A stretch of DNA of 36,843 bases, taken from positions 1 to 36,843 of the forward strand of contig CALXYN010000019.1 in assembly GCA_944392975.1 (NCBI GenBank). The letters are read 5' to 3'. The translations under genes and the position numbers were made by a program. The notes under the pieces were generated by a model. The model was not told the origin of the DNA. It did not search any database and was given only the letters and a program-made list of their open reading frames with translations. Positions 7,844 to 15,637 of this stretch are shown here, piece after piece. The stretch's first letter is position 1; every line of letters begins with the position of its first letter. Source of the DNA: an uncultured Spirochaetaceae bacterium. Its GTDB lineage: Bacteria > Spirochaetota > Spirochaetia > Sphaerochaetales > Sphaerochaetaceae.

Positions 7844-9011
7844 AGGATCCGGAGAATCTCTGGTCTCCCTTGGCATAATTATATGTGTCTCCCGGAATGA
7901 GGTATGCGATCTGATAGCCAAGATCGATGATATCGAAGATGGAGAGTGTGAACTGCACACCTGTGGATGAGAGGAAGTTGGAACCTCTGTTTTCAGTATT
8001 GAAGTATCTTCCTGCACCGTATCCGATATCAAAGAAGAAGTTGATTCTCGGAGAAAGGCCATCGACACCCATATCCGGTCCAGTAAGACGAAGATCCAGG
8101 TTATTCACAACATAGAATTCCGTTCCATATGTATAGCTGCTGTATCCCCTCACCTGTCGGCCAAGTGAACCAAGTTTCTGAACATATGTAGGAACAAGTT
8201 CGCCGGAAAGCCAGTTAGCTCTCAGGCGGTCAATGATGACAACGGAGAACCAGCTCATCTTGTCAGTCTTATAGTGATAAAGCGTCTTTGCACCTATAGC
8301 CTCGAGCGTGAACTGGTAGAAATCCCCCTTTCCATCGAGAGCTGAGTTCAGCCCATATGGTGCCCAGTCCGCCTGGAATTCAAGTGTATAACCATCATTT
8401 GTAGTAAGAGTATCCTCCATTCCATCGAGGAAGAAGTTAAAGAAGAGCGTTGATGCCAGATACTGATGGCTACCCCGCAGATCAGGATAGATTCTTGTAT
8501 CTTCCAGGTTCACACCATTGAAGAATTCATTGATAGTCGGTACAGGTTGTTCAATACCCCATGCAGGCTTTGTCTTGCCTGCTACCATGGAGTCCATCGC
8601 ATCTTCATAGCGACCTTTGTATCCGATAGAGAGCGTAATGAGGTCCTTGTCTCCAACCGGCGACTCCAAAAAGCCCTGATTGAACCTCAGGCCCCATGTA
8701 ACCTGCAGTACGTCGAAGGAAAGAGGATTCATTTCCCTGTCTTCCTTTTCTGTTACAGGATCTATCCAGAAACGCCTCTCGACATAACCGGCACCTGCTG
8801 TAAGCTGGATTTCCGTCCTGTTACCATCCATAAGATTCAGACCTGTATATCCCGCGGTCACTTCCCCATAAGTGGGAATGAATCCGATAAGAATCTCCGG
8901 ATGCTGGTCTATGGTACCATTTATTGTCCAATTCTCTCCGATATCAAAAGCGCAAAGAGTGGAAACAGTCAGTAAAGATACGAAGAGAAATGCAATGAGC
9001 TTTTTTTTCAC
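7821..9011 (-). CDS. Predicted outer membrane beta-barrel protein
   Basis: A 396-residue exported protein. It starts with KKK, a 15-residue hydrophobic stretch and a likely cleavage near TLCA-FD, a signal peptide for signal peptidase I. The mature part has alternating short aromatic-rich strands (for example SFDVLQVTWGLRF and GSFTFFLDF) and ends in Phe, as many outer membrane barrels do. I do not recognise a named family; spirochaetes carry many such paralogues. The start is the GTG at 9011, chosen because GGGAGG lies 7 nt upstream and the signal peptide follows directly; an upstream in-frame ATG at 9053 would add 14 residues. The 3' end overlaps the CrtO-like gene by 23 bp. Confidence 0.7.
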   Translation of the reverse strand: MKKKLIAFLFVSLLTVSTLCAFDIGENWTINGTIDQHPEILIGFIPTYGEVTAGYTGLNLMDGNRTEIQLTAGAGYVERRFWIDPVTEKEDREMNPLSFDVLQVTWGLRFNQGFLESPVGDKDLITLSIGYKGRYEDAMDSMVAGKTKPAWGIEQPVPTINEFFNGVNLEDTRIYPDLRGSHQYLASTLFFNFFLDGMEDTLTTNDGYTLEFQADWAPYGLNSALDGKGDFYQFTLEAIGAKTLYHYKTDKMSWFSVVIIDRLRANWLSGELVPTYVQKLGSLGRQVRGYSSYTYGTEFYVVNNLDLRLTGPDMGVDGLSPRINFFFDIGYGAGRYFNTENRGSNFLSSTGVQFTLSIFDIIDLGYQIAYLIPGDTYNYAKGDQRFSGSFTFFLDF

Positions 9012-9045
9012 GTTTAATCCTCCCTCGATGAAATTGCCTAGCTGC

Positions 9046-9075
9046 ATTATCAAGTATTAGTACATGGGGTGACAA
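9046..9075 (-). promoter_or_regulatory. Promoter of the outer membrane protein gene, with a leader
   Basis: On the minus strand TTGTCA (9070-9075) and GATAAT (9046-9051) are 18 bp apart. The predicted start near 9039 leaves a leader of about 28 nt containing the GGGAGG site. This gene therefore uses a conventional leader, in contrast to most promoters in the window. Confidence 0.6.
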
Positions 9076-9118
9076 GAGAATGAAGATGAATTCCATGTTA
9101 CGTAAGGGTAATCGGATG

Positions 9119-9124
9119 TATAGT
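9119..9124 (+). promoter_or_regulatory. -10 box of the asparaginase-like gene, predicted leaderless
   Basis: TATAGT ends 7 nt before the ATG at 9132 and there is no Shine-Dalgarno. A weak -35 candidate, TGTTAC at 9096-9101, lies 17 bp upstream. Confidence 0.5.
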
Positions 9125-9131
9125 ATTCTAC

Positions 9132-9635
9132 ATGGAAGAAAGAACAATAAGGATTCTCACCACCGGAGGAACCTTCGACAAACAGTACGATGCAGTAAAG
9201 GGAGAGCTCACTTTCAGGGAAAGTCATCTGCCAAGGATACTCAATCAGGCAAGAGTCACGCTCCCCATCCATCTTGATTCGCTTTTCGCAGTAGACAGCC
9301 TGGTGATGACAGAAGAACAGAGAAATACGATTATTGAAAATGCAATTGCCTCAATTGAGGAACTTGTTGTCATCATCCATGGTACGGATACGATGGTGAA
9401 TACGGCAAGGCTGCTAGAATCAAAGCTTCCTGAAAAAGATAAACATGTTTTCATCCTTACAGGAGCAATGATTCCCTATGCCCTTGAAGACAGTGATGCT
9501 GTATTCAACCTGGGTTGTGCAATTGCATCGATACAGCTTCTTTCACCCGGCGTGTATATCACAATGGGAGGAAGAATCTATAAAGCGGATGCAGTACGGA
9601 AAAACAGGGAGAAAGGTATTTTCGAGGCAGTTTAA
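9132..9635 (+). CDS. Single-domain asparaginase-like protein
   Basis: A 167-residue protein that covers only the N-terminal domain of an L-asparaginase. The TTGGT catalytic Thr motif is at 10-14 and the second motif HGTDTM at 83-88. Both nucleophile-region motifs are intact. The roughly 150-residue C-terminal domain, which normally completes the active site across subunits, is absent, and the sequence after the stop is the convergent regulator gene, so it is not a recent frameshift. Short asparaginase-domain proteins are known, but their substrates are not. It could act on asparagine, glutamine or another amide, or it may only bind. It overlaps the convergent XRE gene by 4 bp. Confidence 0.8.
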   Translation: MEERTIRILTTGGTFDKQYDAVKGELTFRESHLPRILNQARVTLPIHLDSLFAVDSLVMTEEQRNTIIENAIASIEELVVIIHGTDTMVNTARLLESKLPEKDKHVFILTGAMIPYALEDSDAVFNLGCAIASIQLLSPGVYITMGGRIYKADAVRKNREKGIFEAV

Positions 9636-10030
9636 TCGTCTTCATCATTCATGAAAGAAGATATTGCAAGGCAGGCCAGTCCGAAACCGAGCATTATCAT
9701 GAATGGCCTGATCTCCAGTTTGTCCATGATTGCAGTCACGGCAGTTGCAGTACCCATTGCCAATGCCAGGGCACGAAGTACAAGGCGTATAAGTTCTGTT
9801 CTCTCCTTCTTCACCTTGTTTTCAGCAGGCTTTGACCGCATCAGCTCATCTACGGAAAGTCCGAAGATTTCTGCAATACGCGGAAGAAGCGCTATATCAG
9901 GACAGGAAAGATCCCTCTCCCATTTTGATACTGCCTTATCCGTTATACCGAGCTTTTCAGCAAGCTCTGCCTGTGTCATGCCATTCTTCTTTCTGAGTTC
10001 TGCTATATAATTGCCAAGTGTTTTTTCCAT
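9632..10030 (-). CDS. XRE-family transcriptional regulator with C-terminal membrane helices
   Basis: A 132-residue protein. Residues 4-60 form a Cro/C1-type helix-turn-helix (NYIAELRKKNGMTQAELAEK followed by the recognition helix ending AVSKWERD). The C-terminal part has two hydrophobic helices at about 86-100 and 110-126, so it is probably anchored in the membrane. Such membrane XRE proteins are common in anaerobes, and their signal is usually unknown. There is no Shine-Dalgarno. GCTAAT, preceded by an extended TG, ends 8 nt before the ATG. It faces the asparaginase gene tail to tail, which says little about its target. Confidence 0.85.
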   Translation of the reverse strand: MEKTLGNYIAELRKKNGMTQAELAEKLGITDKAVSKWERDLSCPDIALLPRIAEIFGLSVDELMRSKPAENKVKKERTELIRLVLRALALAMGTATAVTAIMDKLEIRPFMIMLGFGLACLAISSFMNDEDD

Positions 10031-10099
10031 AGCCCGAAATTAGCACAAATTCAGACAGAGCATAAACCTACTTACAGTTCACTTCACTAAACCATTGGT

Positions 10100-10717
10100 T
10101 TATTTCAGGTAAAAATTGCTTATAAAACTCCCCAAAAGCCTCACACCGTATACAATAATGACGCAACCACAGACGATATTCATGACTTTCATTGTCTTCT
10201 GACTGAAATGTCGGCTGAAAAGAGAAATCGCAATGGATACGATAAGAAACCACAGAGTGGAAGCTGAAGCCACTCCTGAAATGAATATGCTGGCCTCATC
10301 TTCACTCATCGAGGCACGGAAAGCTCCCAGAAACATCGTTCCGTCAATAATCGCCTGAGGATTAAACCATGTCACTACACAAGCTGATGAAACTGTTTTC
10401 CAGACGGATTGGGGAGTGTTTTCCTCTGAAATGGCATCTGGCTTTGAGAGAATAAGACGAAGACCTATGAAAAGAACAGTCAGACTGCCAATAAGAGAAA
10501 CGGCCATTCTGACCCCGGCATACCGCTCAATCAGCACCCCGATTCCGAAAAAGCAGGCCAGAGCAAGGGTAACGTCAAAGAATATCACGATGAAGGCTGT
10601 GAGGATTGCCCTTCTCAGTCCATTGTTGAGAGCTGAATTGATGACAAATATATTCTGCATGCCAATAGGTGCGACATAGATAAGCCCCATCATCAGCCCC
10701 TGGAGGAAAACCATCAT
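10100..10717 (-). CDS. LysE/RhtB-family amino acid exporter
   Basis: A 205-residue membrane protein with six predicted helices. The N-terminal G-L-x-M-G-x-x-x-x-x-P-I-G-M-Q-N segment and the later W-F-N-P-Q-A-I-I-D-G match the LysE branch, which exports lysine and arginine, more closely than the RhtB branch. I start at the ATG at 10717 (or the adjacent 10714). The reading frame stays open to 10858, but that extension runs into the divergent gene and is not hydrophobic. An extended -10 box ends 6 nt before 10717. Confidence 0.85.
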   Translation of the reverse strand: MMVFLQGLMMGLIYVAPIGMQNIFVINSALNNGLRRAILTAFIVIFFDVTLALACFFGIGVLIERYAGVRMAVSLIGSLTVLFIGLRLILSKPDAISEENTPQSVWKTVSSACVVTWFNPQAIIDGTMFLGAFRASMSEDEASIFISGVASASTLWFLIVSIAISLFSRHFSQKTMKVMNIVCGCVIIVYGVRLLGSFISNFYLK

Positions 10718-10723
10718 TTCATG

Positions 10724-10774
10724 ATGATAGCACAAAAGCCTTTTTTTATAATAAGCAGAAATCCATGATAGAGT
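10724..10774. promoter_or_regulatory. Divergent promoters of the LysE-type exporter and the aldo/keto reductase
   Basis: For the exporter (minus), TGC followed by TATCAT (10724-10729) ends 6 nt before the ATG at 10717. For the reductase (plus), TGA followed by TAGAGT (10769-10774) ends 6 nt before the ATG at 10781. A perfect TATAAT at 10747-10752 on the plus strand is an alternative for the reductase and would give a leader of about 22 nt, but without a Shine-Dalgarno. Confidence 0.5.
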
Positions 10775-10780
10775 AAGAAT

Positions 10781-11932
10781 ATGAATTACAGAGCACTTGG
10801 GAAAACTGGCCTTATGGTCAGCGAAGTAGGACTTGGCGGAGAATGGCTTGAAAGGCACTGCACAGAAGAAGTTGTGGCAATAATCGACTACTGTAAGGAG
10901 AAAGGCATAAACATCCTCGACTGCTGGATGTCAGAGCCGAATGTACGTTCGAATATCGGCAAGGCCATCAAAGGAAACAGAGCGCACTGGATAATCCAGG
11001 GCCATATCGGTTCTACATGGCAGAATGGCCAATATGTGAAAAGCAGGAATTTGAAGAAAGCTGAGGAAGCTTTCAATGATCTTCTCTCACGCTTTGAAAC
11101 GGATTACATAGATCTTGGAATGATCCATTTCGTAGATGAGGAGAAAGAGTTCCATGAAATCATGAACGGAGAGTTCTACGCTTACGTGTCTTCCCTGAAA
11201 AAGAAAGGAACAATCCGCCATATCGGTATGAGCACACATAATCCGAGAGTTGCAAGGCTTGCTGCAGAAAGTGGCAGAATCGAGATGATACTTTTCAGCG
11301 TCAACCCAGCTTTCGACATGCTTCCGGCCTCAGAAGACCTGAATGTCTATTTTGAGGCCGATACATATGGTGAAAATATCGGAGGAATCAATCCGGAGAG
11401 AGCCGAACTTTACAGAATCTGTGAGCAACATGGTGTGGGAATCACAGTGATGAAGGGTTATGCAGGCGGAAGGCTTTTCGATGCAAAGACGTCACCTTTC
11501 GGAGTGGCTCTGACACCTGTTCAGTGTCTGCACTATGCGCTTACCCGTCCAGCTGTCTCAAGTGTTCTCGTAGGGTTCGACTCAAAAGAGCACGTGGATG
11601 CAGCAATTGCATATGAGAATGCCTCTGAAAGTGAGAAGGATTATGCAACAACACTTGCCGGCGCACCATATCATGCCTACTCTGGCCAGTGCACATACTG
11701 TGGCCACTGCGCCCCCTGCCCTTCCGGTATCGATATTGCAATGGTGAACAAACTCTATGACCTTGCAACGATGCAGAAAAAAGTCCCAGACACCCTTCGC
11801 GCACACTACCAGAATCTTTCCGCAAACGGAAAAGACTGCATAGGATGCGGCGGCTGCGAGTCCCGTTGTCCGTTCGGTGTCCACGTCATAGAGAGAATGG
11901 CACAGGCAGAGTCGCTTTTCAGAAACAGTTAA
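10781..11932 (+). CDS. Aldo/keto reductase fused to a two-cluster ferredoxin domain
   Basis: A 383-residue protein. Residues 1 to about 290 are the TIM barrel of the aldo/keto reductase superfamily. The C-terminal part carries CTYCGHCAPCP and CIGCGGCESRCP, two [4Fe-4S] motifs of ferredoxin type. This is the predicted ferredoxin-linked AKR group found in anaerobes. In a normal AKR the tetrad is Asp, Tyr, Lys, His. Here Asp (ILDCW) and His (MIHF) are visible, but the expected Tyr position lies in WMSEPN and the Lys position in IIQGHIG. It may therefore use another chemistry, perhaps with electrons from its Fe-S clusters (inference). It overlaps the convergent ogt-type gene by 4 bp. Confidence 0.85.
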   Translation: MNYRALGKTGLMVSEVGLGGEWLERHCTEEVVAIIDYCKEKGINILDCWMSEPNVRSNIGKAIKGNRAHWIIQGHIGSTWQNGQYVKSRNLKKAEEAFNDLLSRFETDYIDLGMIHFVDEEKEFHEIMNGEFYAYVSSLKKKGTIRHIGMSTHNPRVARLAAESGRIEMILFSVNPAFDMLPASEDLNVYFEADTYGENIGGINPERAELYRICEQHGVGITVMKGYAGGRLFDAKTSPFGVALTPVQCLHYALTRPAVSSVLVGFDSKEHVDAAIAYENASESEKDYATTLAGAPYHAYSGQCTYCGHCAPCPSGIDIAMVNKLYDLATMQKKVPDTLRAHYQNLSANGKDCIGCGGCESRCPFGVHVIERMAQAESLFRNS

Positions 11933-12465
11933 AGCGCCGTCCCCTTTTTAGGAATATAGAAGGAAGAAAGGTCAGCTCTTTCGAGTTCAAGAAGGCTGAC
12001 CTTCCTTTTTATTCCGCCACCATACCCTGTAAGATTTCCACCTTTTCCAACCACACGATGGCAAGGAACGATGATTGATATCTTATTGTGCCCAACCGCG
12101 CCACCTACAGCTCTGGCAGACATTCTGGGAATTCCATGCTCTTCAGCAATAATTGCAGCAATCTCTCCATAGGTCATCGTCTTGCCATATGGGATGGTGC
12201 ACATGATACGAGATACTTCATTGTAGAAATCAGAACCTTTTATATGGAGAGGTACAGTAAATTCAGGTTCCCTGCCTGAGAAATAAATATCCAGCCAGCT
12301 CTTTGTCGTATCAAGGATAGGAACATCCTTTTCGATATGATTACTATCAAGACCAAGGGCAAAGTATCTGCTCTTTTCCTCGAACCAGAGCCCTGAAAGC
12401 CCCAAATCATCAGAAGCAAGAAGAATGCGGCCCAGTGGTGAGTCATAATGTGCAATATATTCCAT
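11929..12465 (-). CDS. ogt: Methylated-DNA--protein-cysteine methyltransferase
   Basis: A 178-residue suicide repair protein that transfers the methyl group from O6-methylguanine (and O4-methylthymine) to its own Cys. The active-site motif IIVPCHRVVG is present near the C-terminus, with the helix-turn-helix Arg region PRMSARAVGGAVGHN before it. It ends with a YGGGIKRK segment as in the family. I chose the ATG at 12465 because AGAGGAG lies 6 nt upstream; the ATG at 12486 would place that site inside the coding region. It overlaps or abuts the acetyltransferase stop and is the last gene of the MATE-GrpB/CDA-Vat-Ogt operon. Confidence 0.94.
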   Translation of the reverse strand: MEYIAHYDSPLGRILLASDDLGLSGLWFEEKSRYFALGLDSNHIEKDVPILDTTKSWLDIYFSGREPEFTVPLHIKGSDFYNEVSRIMCTIPYGKTMTYGEIAAIIAEEHGIPRMSARAVGGAVGHNKISIIVPCHRVVGKGGNLTGYGGGIKRKVSLLELERADLSSFYIPKKGTAL

Positions 12466-12466
12466 C

Positions 12467-13129
12467 TCAGGCTCCTCTTTTCTCAAGAATACTCTTTATT
12501 TCAGATTTTACAGAGTCAAGATCTGGGGAGATGAGGAACGGAAGGAATTCAGTGACTTCTTCTGGTGTCATATCCCACCATTTAAGGCGGAGAAGAAGAT
12601 CTATCATCTCATCATCAAACCGTTTCTTTATCAGGCTTGCAGGATTTCCCCCAATTACGCTATACGGAGGGAAGCTCTTTGTCACAACGGAGTATGCAGC
12701 AACAATCGAACCATCACCAATATTGACACCGGGCATTACAACACTCTTGTGTCCAAGCCACACATCATTCCCAACAACTATATCTCCCTTATGAGGCAAC
12801 TCATCAATATGCGGTGTACTTCTCTCCCTCCAAACTCCTCCCATCACATTAAATGGATACGTTGTAATACTGGAAAGCCTGTGATTTGCCGCCCCCATTA
12901 TAAAGAGAGAACCTTCAGCAAGGGAACAATACTTTCCTATTATCAGATGATCTCCAAAAAACGGATAATTGAAGAGCACGTTATTCTTTTCCCATCCCAG
13001 AGGATCCTTTGAATCATCGTAATAGGTATAATCGCCGACGAAGATGTTCTCCGCTTTCACAATGTTTTTCAGGAATACGGTTGTTCCATATTCATTCGGC
13101 ATCACCGTTGCAGCATCCGGTATCATCAT
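12467..13129 (-). CDS. Vat/CatB-type xenobiotic O-acetyltransferase (hexapeptide repeat)
   Basis: A 220-residue left-handed beta-helix acetyltransferase. Diagnostic features are the WEKNNVLFNYPFFGDHLIIG segment, GAANHRLSSITTYPF containing the catalytic His, and VVGNDVWLGHKSVVMPGVNIG hexapeptide repeats. The family acetylates streptogramin A or chloramphenicol with acetyl-CoA. The sequence places it in the xenobiotic acetyltransferase group but cannot show which antibiotic, if any, it accepts. The start is the ATG at 13129, overlapping the upstream stop (ATGA) with AAGGAG 11 nt away; an in-frame TTG at 13138 is too close to that site. Its operon partners (MATE pump, deaminase, Ogt) suggest a detoxification role. 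Confidence 0.88.
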   Translation of the reverse strand: MMIPDAATVMPNEYGTTVFLKNIVKAENIFVGDYTYYDDSKDPLGWEKNNVLFNYPFFGDHLIIGKYCSLAEGSLFIMGAANHRLSSITTYPFNVMGGVWRERSTPHIDELPHKGDIVVGNDVWLGHKSVVMPGVNIGDGSIVAAYSVVTKSFPPYSVIGGNPASLIKKRFDDEMIDLLLRLKWWDMTPEEVTEFLPFLISPDLDSVKSEIKSILEKRGA

Positions 13130-14037
13130 AACGCCCAACGCTCCTTACCCCACCACTTCTGCAGCTTTCCAAGACTGATTGTTCTATGCTTGTAGTAATC
13201 TACGAGGATCTCAATATCCGCAGCATTCTCATCAAGCTGCATCATCAACTCCCGGCAAGATCCACAAGGCCAGGAAAGTTCACCATTTTCCATTACAACC
13301 ACAAGTTTCCTGATATGATTCTCACCTGCTGTAAGCATATTGCCGATTGCATTGCGCTCTGCACACATTCCCAATGAACAGGCAGTATCAAAACAGATAC
13401 CGGAGAATATTTTACCGCTTTCCGTGAGTATTGCAGCGGCAACGGATCCAGATTCGACAAATGGAGAGACAATGCGGCTTTCAAGATGTTTTCCAGCCTC
13501 AATATACAGACGATCCCAGGAGCTGTCATATTCAGCAAGAGCAGCTTTTTCTACAGAACGTACAAAACTGTCTTTTCCATCACAGTATCCGTCTATGTCA
13601 TATGGAAAGTGGAGAGCAAGCTCTTTTTTGAGCGCAGCATACTCATCCAACACATCTCTGTGCTTCTCAAGGTATGACCGGAAAGCAAGATGGCGGATGA
13701 TATTGCCGCTGTCATCTGCTTGAAAGATATGAATCTGATGCGTTCTCTCATCACCACCCTTTCTAAGGTATCTCCGACCATCAATGCCATACTCTCCGAG
13801 CCACTCATAGCCGATTGCAGCAAAGGCCTTTTCCGTGCCGTCAGCTTCTGCAAGCGACCGCACAACAGCCATGATATCGATAATAGGCTTTGCAGCCAGA
13901 CCGGACACAGAAGTACTACCGATATGATAGATTGCAATCAGATTGTTTCCCAGAATCCTAGATACGAGGCTCCTTTCCTTCCGATACTTTTTCGGCCATG
14001 AACTATCGTAATCACTGACAAAAACGCGCTGAGGCAT
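13126..14037 (-). CDS. GrpB (UPF0157) domain fused to a cytidine deaminase-like domain
   Basis: A 303-residue two-domain protein. Residues 1 to about 170 are a GrpB/UPF0157 nucleotidyltransferase-like domain with HIGSTSVSGLAAKPIIDI. From about 175 a cytidine deaminase fold follows with CAERNAI (zinc Cys and catalytic Glu) and PCGSCRE (two zinc Cys). The C-A-E form resembles free cytidine deaminase and blasticidin-S deaminase. The linker repeats the phrase EYDSSW also seen at the N-terminus as DYDSSW. AAGGAG lies 5-6 nt before the ATG. It is second in an operon after the MATE pump and overlaps the Vat-type gene, so it may deaminate a nucleoside-type compound (inference). Confidence 0.85.
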   Translation of the reverse strand: MPQRVFVSDYDSSWPKKYRKERSLVSRILGNNLIAIYHIGSTSVSGLAAKPIIDIMAVVRSLAEADGTEKAFAAIGYEWLGEYGIDGRRYLRKGGDERTHQIHIFQADDSGNIIRHLAFRSYLEKHRDVLDEYAALKKELALHFPYDIDGYCDGKDSFVRSVEKAALAEYDSSWDRLYIEAGKHLESRIVSPFVESGSVAAAILTESGKIFSGICFDTACSLGMCAERNAIGNMLTAGENHIRKLVVVMENGELSWPCGSCRELMMQLDENAADIEILVDYYKHRTISLGKLQKWWGKERWAL

Positions 14038-14054
14038 TCTTTCTCCTTCTGTCT

Positions 14055-15395
14055 TCAGTACTGTAATTTCTTCTTCCAGATTCCTTTTTTATACCCTATT
14101 AATGATATCATCCAGTTCAGGAACCAGCCAACCGGAACGATATACCAGACGGCCGCGACACCGACAACCGGGGCAAGTGCAAAGGAGAAAATGACCCTTG
14201 TCGAAAGATTCACAAGATTTGCAGAGGTGAAGACCTTCACATCACCACCACCTCTGAGAACACCATCTGTAGCCATCTTAAAACCAATGATAGCAAAGAA
14301 CCATCCCATGAAACGGAGATAATCGACACCAGTCTGATAAGCTTTAGCAGTTCCTTCTGCTCCAATGAACATGTTGATTAATGGTACAGGGAAAAGCTCA
14401 AGAATCAGGCAGGTTATGATGGCAAAGAAGATGACCATAATATAAGACACATGATAGCCTTCCTTCACTCTCCCGCTCTTCTGTGCACCTAAATTCTGGG
14501 CAGTATAGGAACTCATCGTATTTCCGATTGACACCATCGGAACTGTTGCAATGTTCTCAATTCTCATGCCTGCAGAGTATCCTGCAAGTACCTGGCTGCC
14601 GAAGCTGTTAACGACACTCTGAACGAGCATCATACCAATGGAAACCGTGGATTGCTGCAATATTGAAGGGATGGCAAGACCAGTCATGTTTTTGAAAATT
14701 CTCTTATCGAAAACAGTTCTGGCTCTTCCTTCAAATTCTGCAAGATTGCGGATAAGCACAGCAAATGAAAGGCAAGCAGATACACCTTGCGCGATGAGCG
14801 TTGCCCATGCGGCTCCTGCAATTCCCATTTTCAGGACAGCGACCATGAAAAGATCCAGAGCAACATTCAGAAGTGATGAGAAAATAAGAAAATAAAGTGG
14901 TATCTTCGACCTTCCCAATGCATTAAACACAGAGGAAAGGATGTTATACATGAACAAAAATGGCAGCCCCAGAAAATATATTCTGAGATACATCACAGCC
15001 TCTTCATGTATGTTATCTGGGGTATTCAGGGCATTCATTATCGGGGTTGAAAAAATATAGCCGAAGAATGACAGAAGCAAGGACAGGACAAGGAATGATA
15101 CAAGAGATGTATTGACCGTCGTTTTCAGTTCATCATAGCGTCTTGCACCAAAAGCACGGCTCACAAGCACACTGCTGCCGACTCCACCTCCGATAGCAAC
15201 CGAAATGAATACACTTGTCAGCGAATAGGATGCACCGACAGCGGCCAATGCGTTCTCTCCCACGAAACGGCCTACAATTACGGAATCCGTCATCGTATAA
15301 AGCTGTTGAAAAAGGTTTCCCAGCATCATGGGAATGGAGAAAATAAGAAGCGCTTTCCATGGGCTCTGATGTATAAGATATTCCTTATCAGCCAT
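14055..15395 (-). CDS. MATE-family multidrug efflux transporter
   Basis: A 446-residue membrane protein with about 12 predicted helices in two homologous halves. The N-terminal SIPMMLGNLFQQLYTMTDSV and the later VGANALAAVGA-type loop (here GENALAAVGASYSL) are typical of MATE antiporters of the DinF/NorM superfamily, which expel cationic drugs or metabolites using Na+ or H+. I start at the ATG at 15395; an in-frame ATG at 15434 would add 13 residues before the usual start. TATTCT ends 9 nt before this ATG with TGGACT 17 bp upstream, and there is no Shine-Dalgarno. It is the first gene of a four-gene operon with the GrpB-deaminase fusion, Vat-type acetyltransferase and Ogt. Confidence 0.93.
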   Translation of the reverse strand: MADKEYLIHQSPWKALLIFSIPMMLGNLFQQLYTMTDSVIVGRFVGENALAAVGASYSLTSVFISVAIGGGVGSSVLVSRAFGARRYDELKTTVNTSLVSFLVLSLLLSFFGYIFSTPIMNALNTPDNIHEEAVMYLRIYFLGLPFLFMYNILSSVFNALGRSKIPLYFLIFSSLLNVALDLFMVAVLKMGIAGAAWATLIAQGVSACLSFAVLIRNLAEFEGRARTVFDKRIFKNMTGLAIPSILQQSTVSIGMMLVQSVVNSFGSQVLAGYSAGMRIENIATVPMVSIGNTMSSYTAQNLGAQKSGRVKEGYHVSYIMVIFFAIITCLILELFPVPLINMFIGAEGTAKAYQTGVDYLRFMGWFFAIIGFKMATDGVLRGGGDVKVFTSANLVNLSTRVIFSFALAPVVGVAAVWYIVPVGWFLNWMISLIGYKKGIWKKKLQY

Positions 15396-15637
15396 AGCTA
15401 ACCCAGAATACCCGTAATATCTATGATAGTCCACAAGAGCTGCTGCAATTATTTTTGTCTGCCTTCTTCCTGATAAATGCTATCAAAGAGCACTGCCTTC
15501 TTAATTGCTTGCGGGTTCACACCACTTTGTGGAAGTATTTTTCAACAGAGATGTGAGAAAACCAGCTATACTTTTCCGCTCTGTGCTAGTGTTTTGCATT
15601 TGTCATGGATATTGGATTTCAGATGGGACTTTCCTGG
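15396..15637. other. Intergenic stretch with a possible gene remnant
   Basis: This holds the MATE promoter (AGAATA on plus at 15405-15410, TATTCT on minus). No RelE/YafQ-type toxin follows the RelB-type gene. On the minus strand, the last 25 or so codons of an open frame read VNPQAIKKAVLFDSIYQEE before a stop near 15450. It has no start site and looks like a remnant, but I do not recognise it. Confidence 0.3.

Noticed and set aside
10747-10752. TATAAT as the main promoter of the aldo/keto reductase
   Set aside because: Possible, but the 22-nt leader it gives has no ribosome site; the extended TAGAGT 6 nt before the ATG fits the pattern of the other genes better. Kept as an alternative.
13593-13937. 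A 114-codon minus-strand frame inside the GrpB fusion gene
   Set aside because: It is a shifted frame of a clearly recognisable protein, without its own ribosome site.
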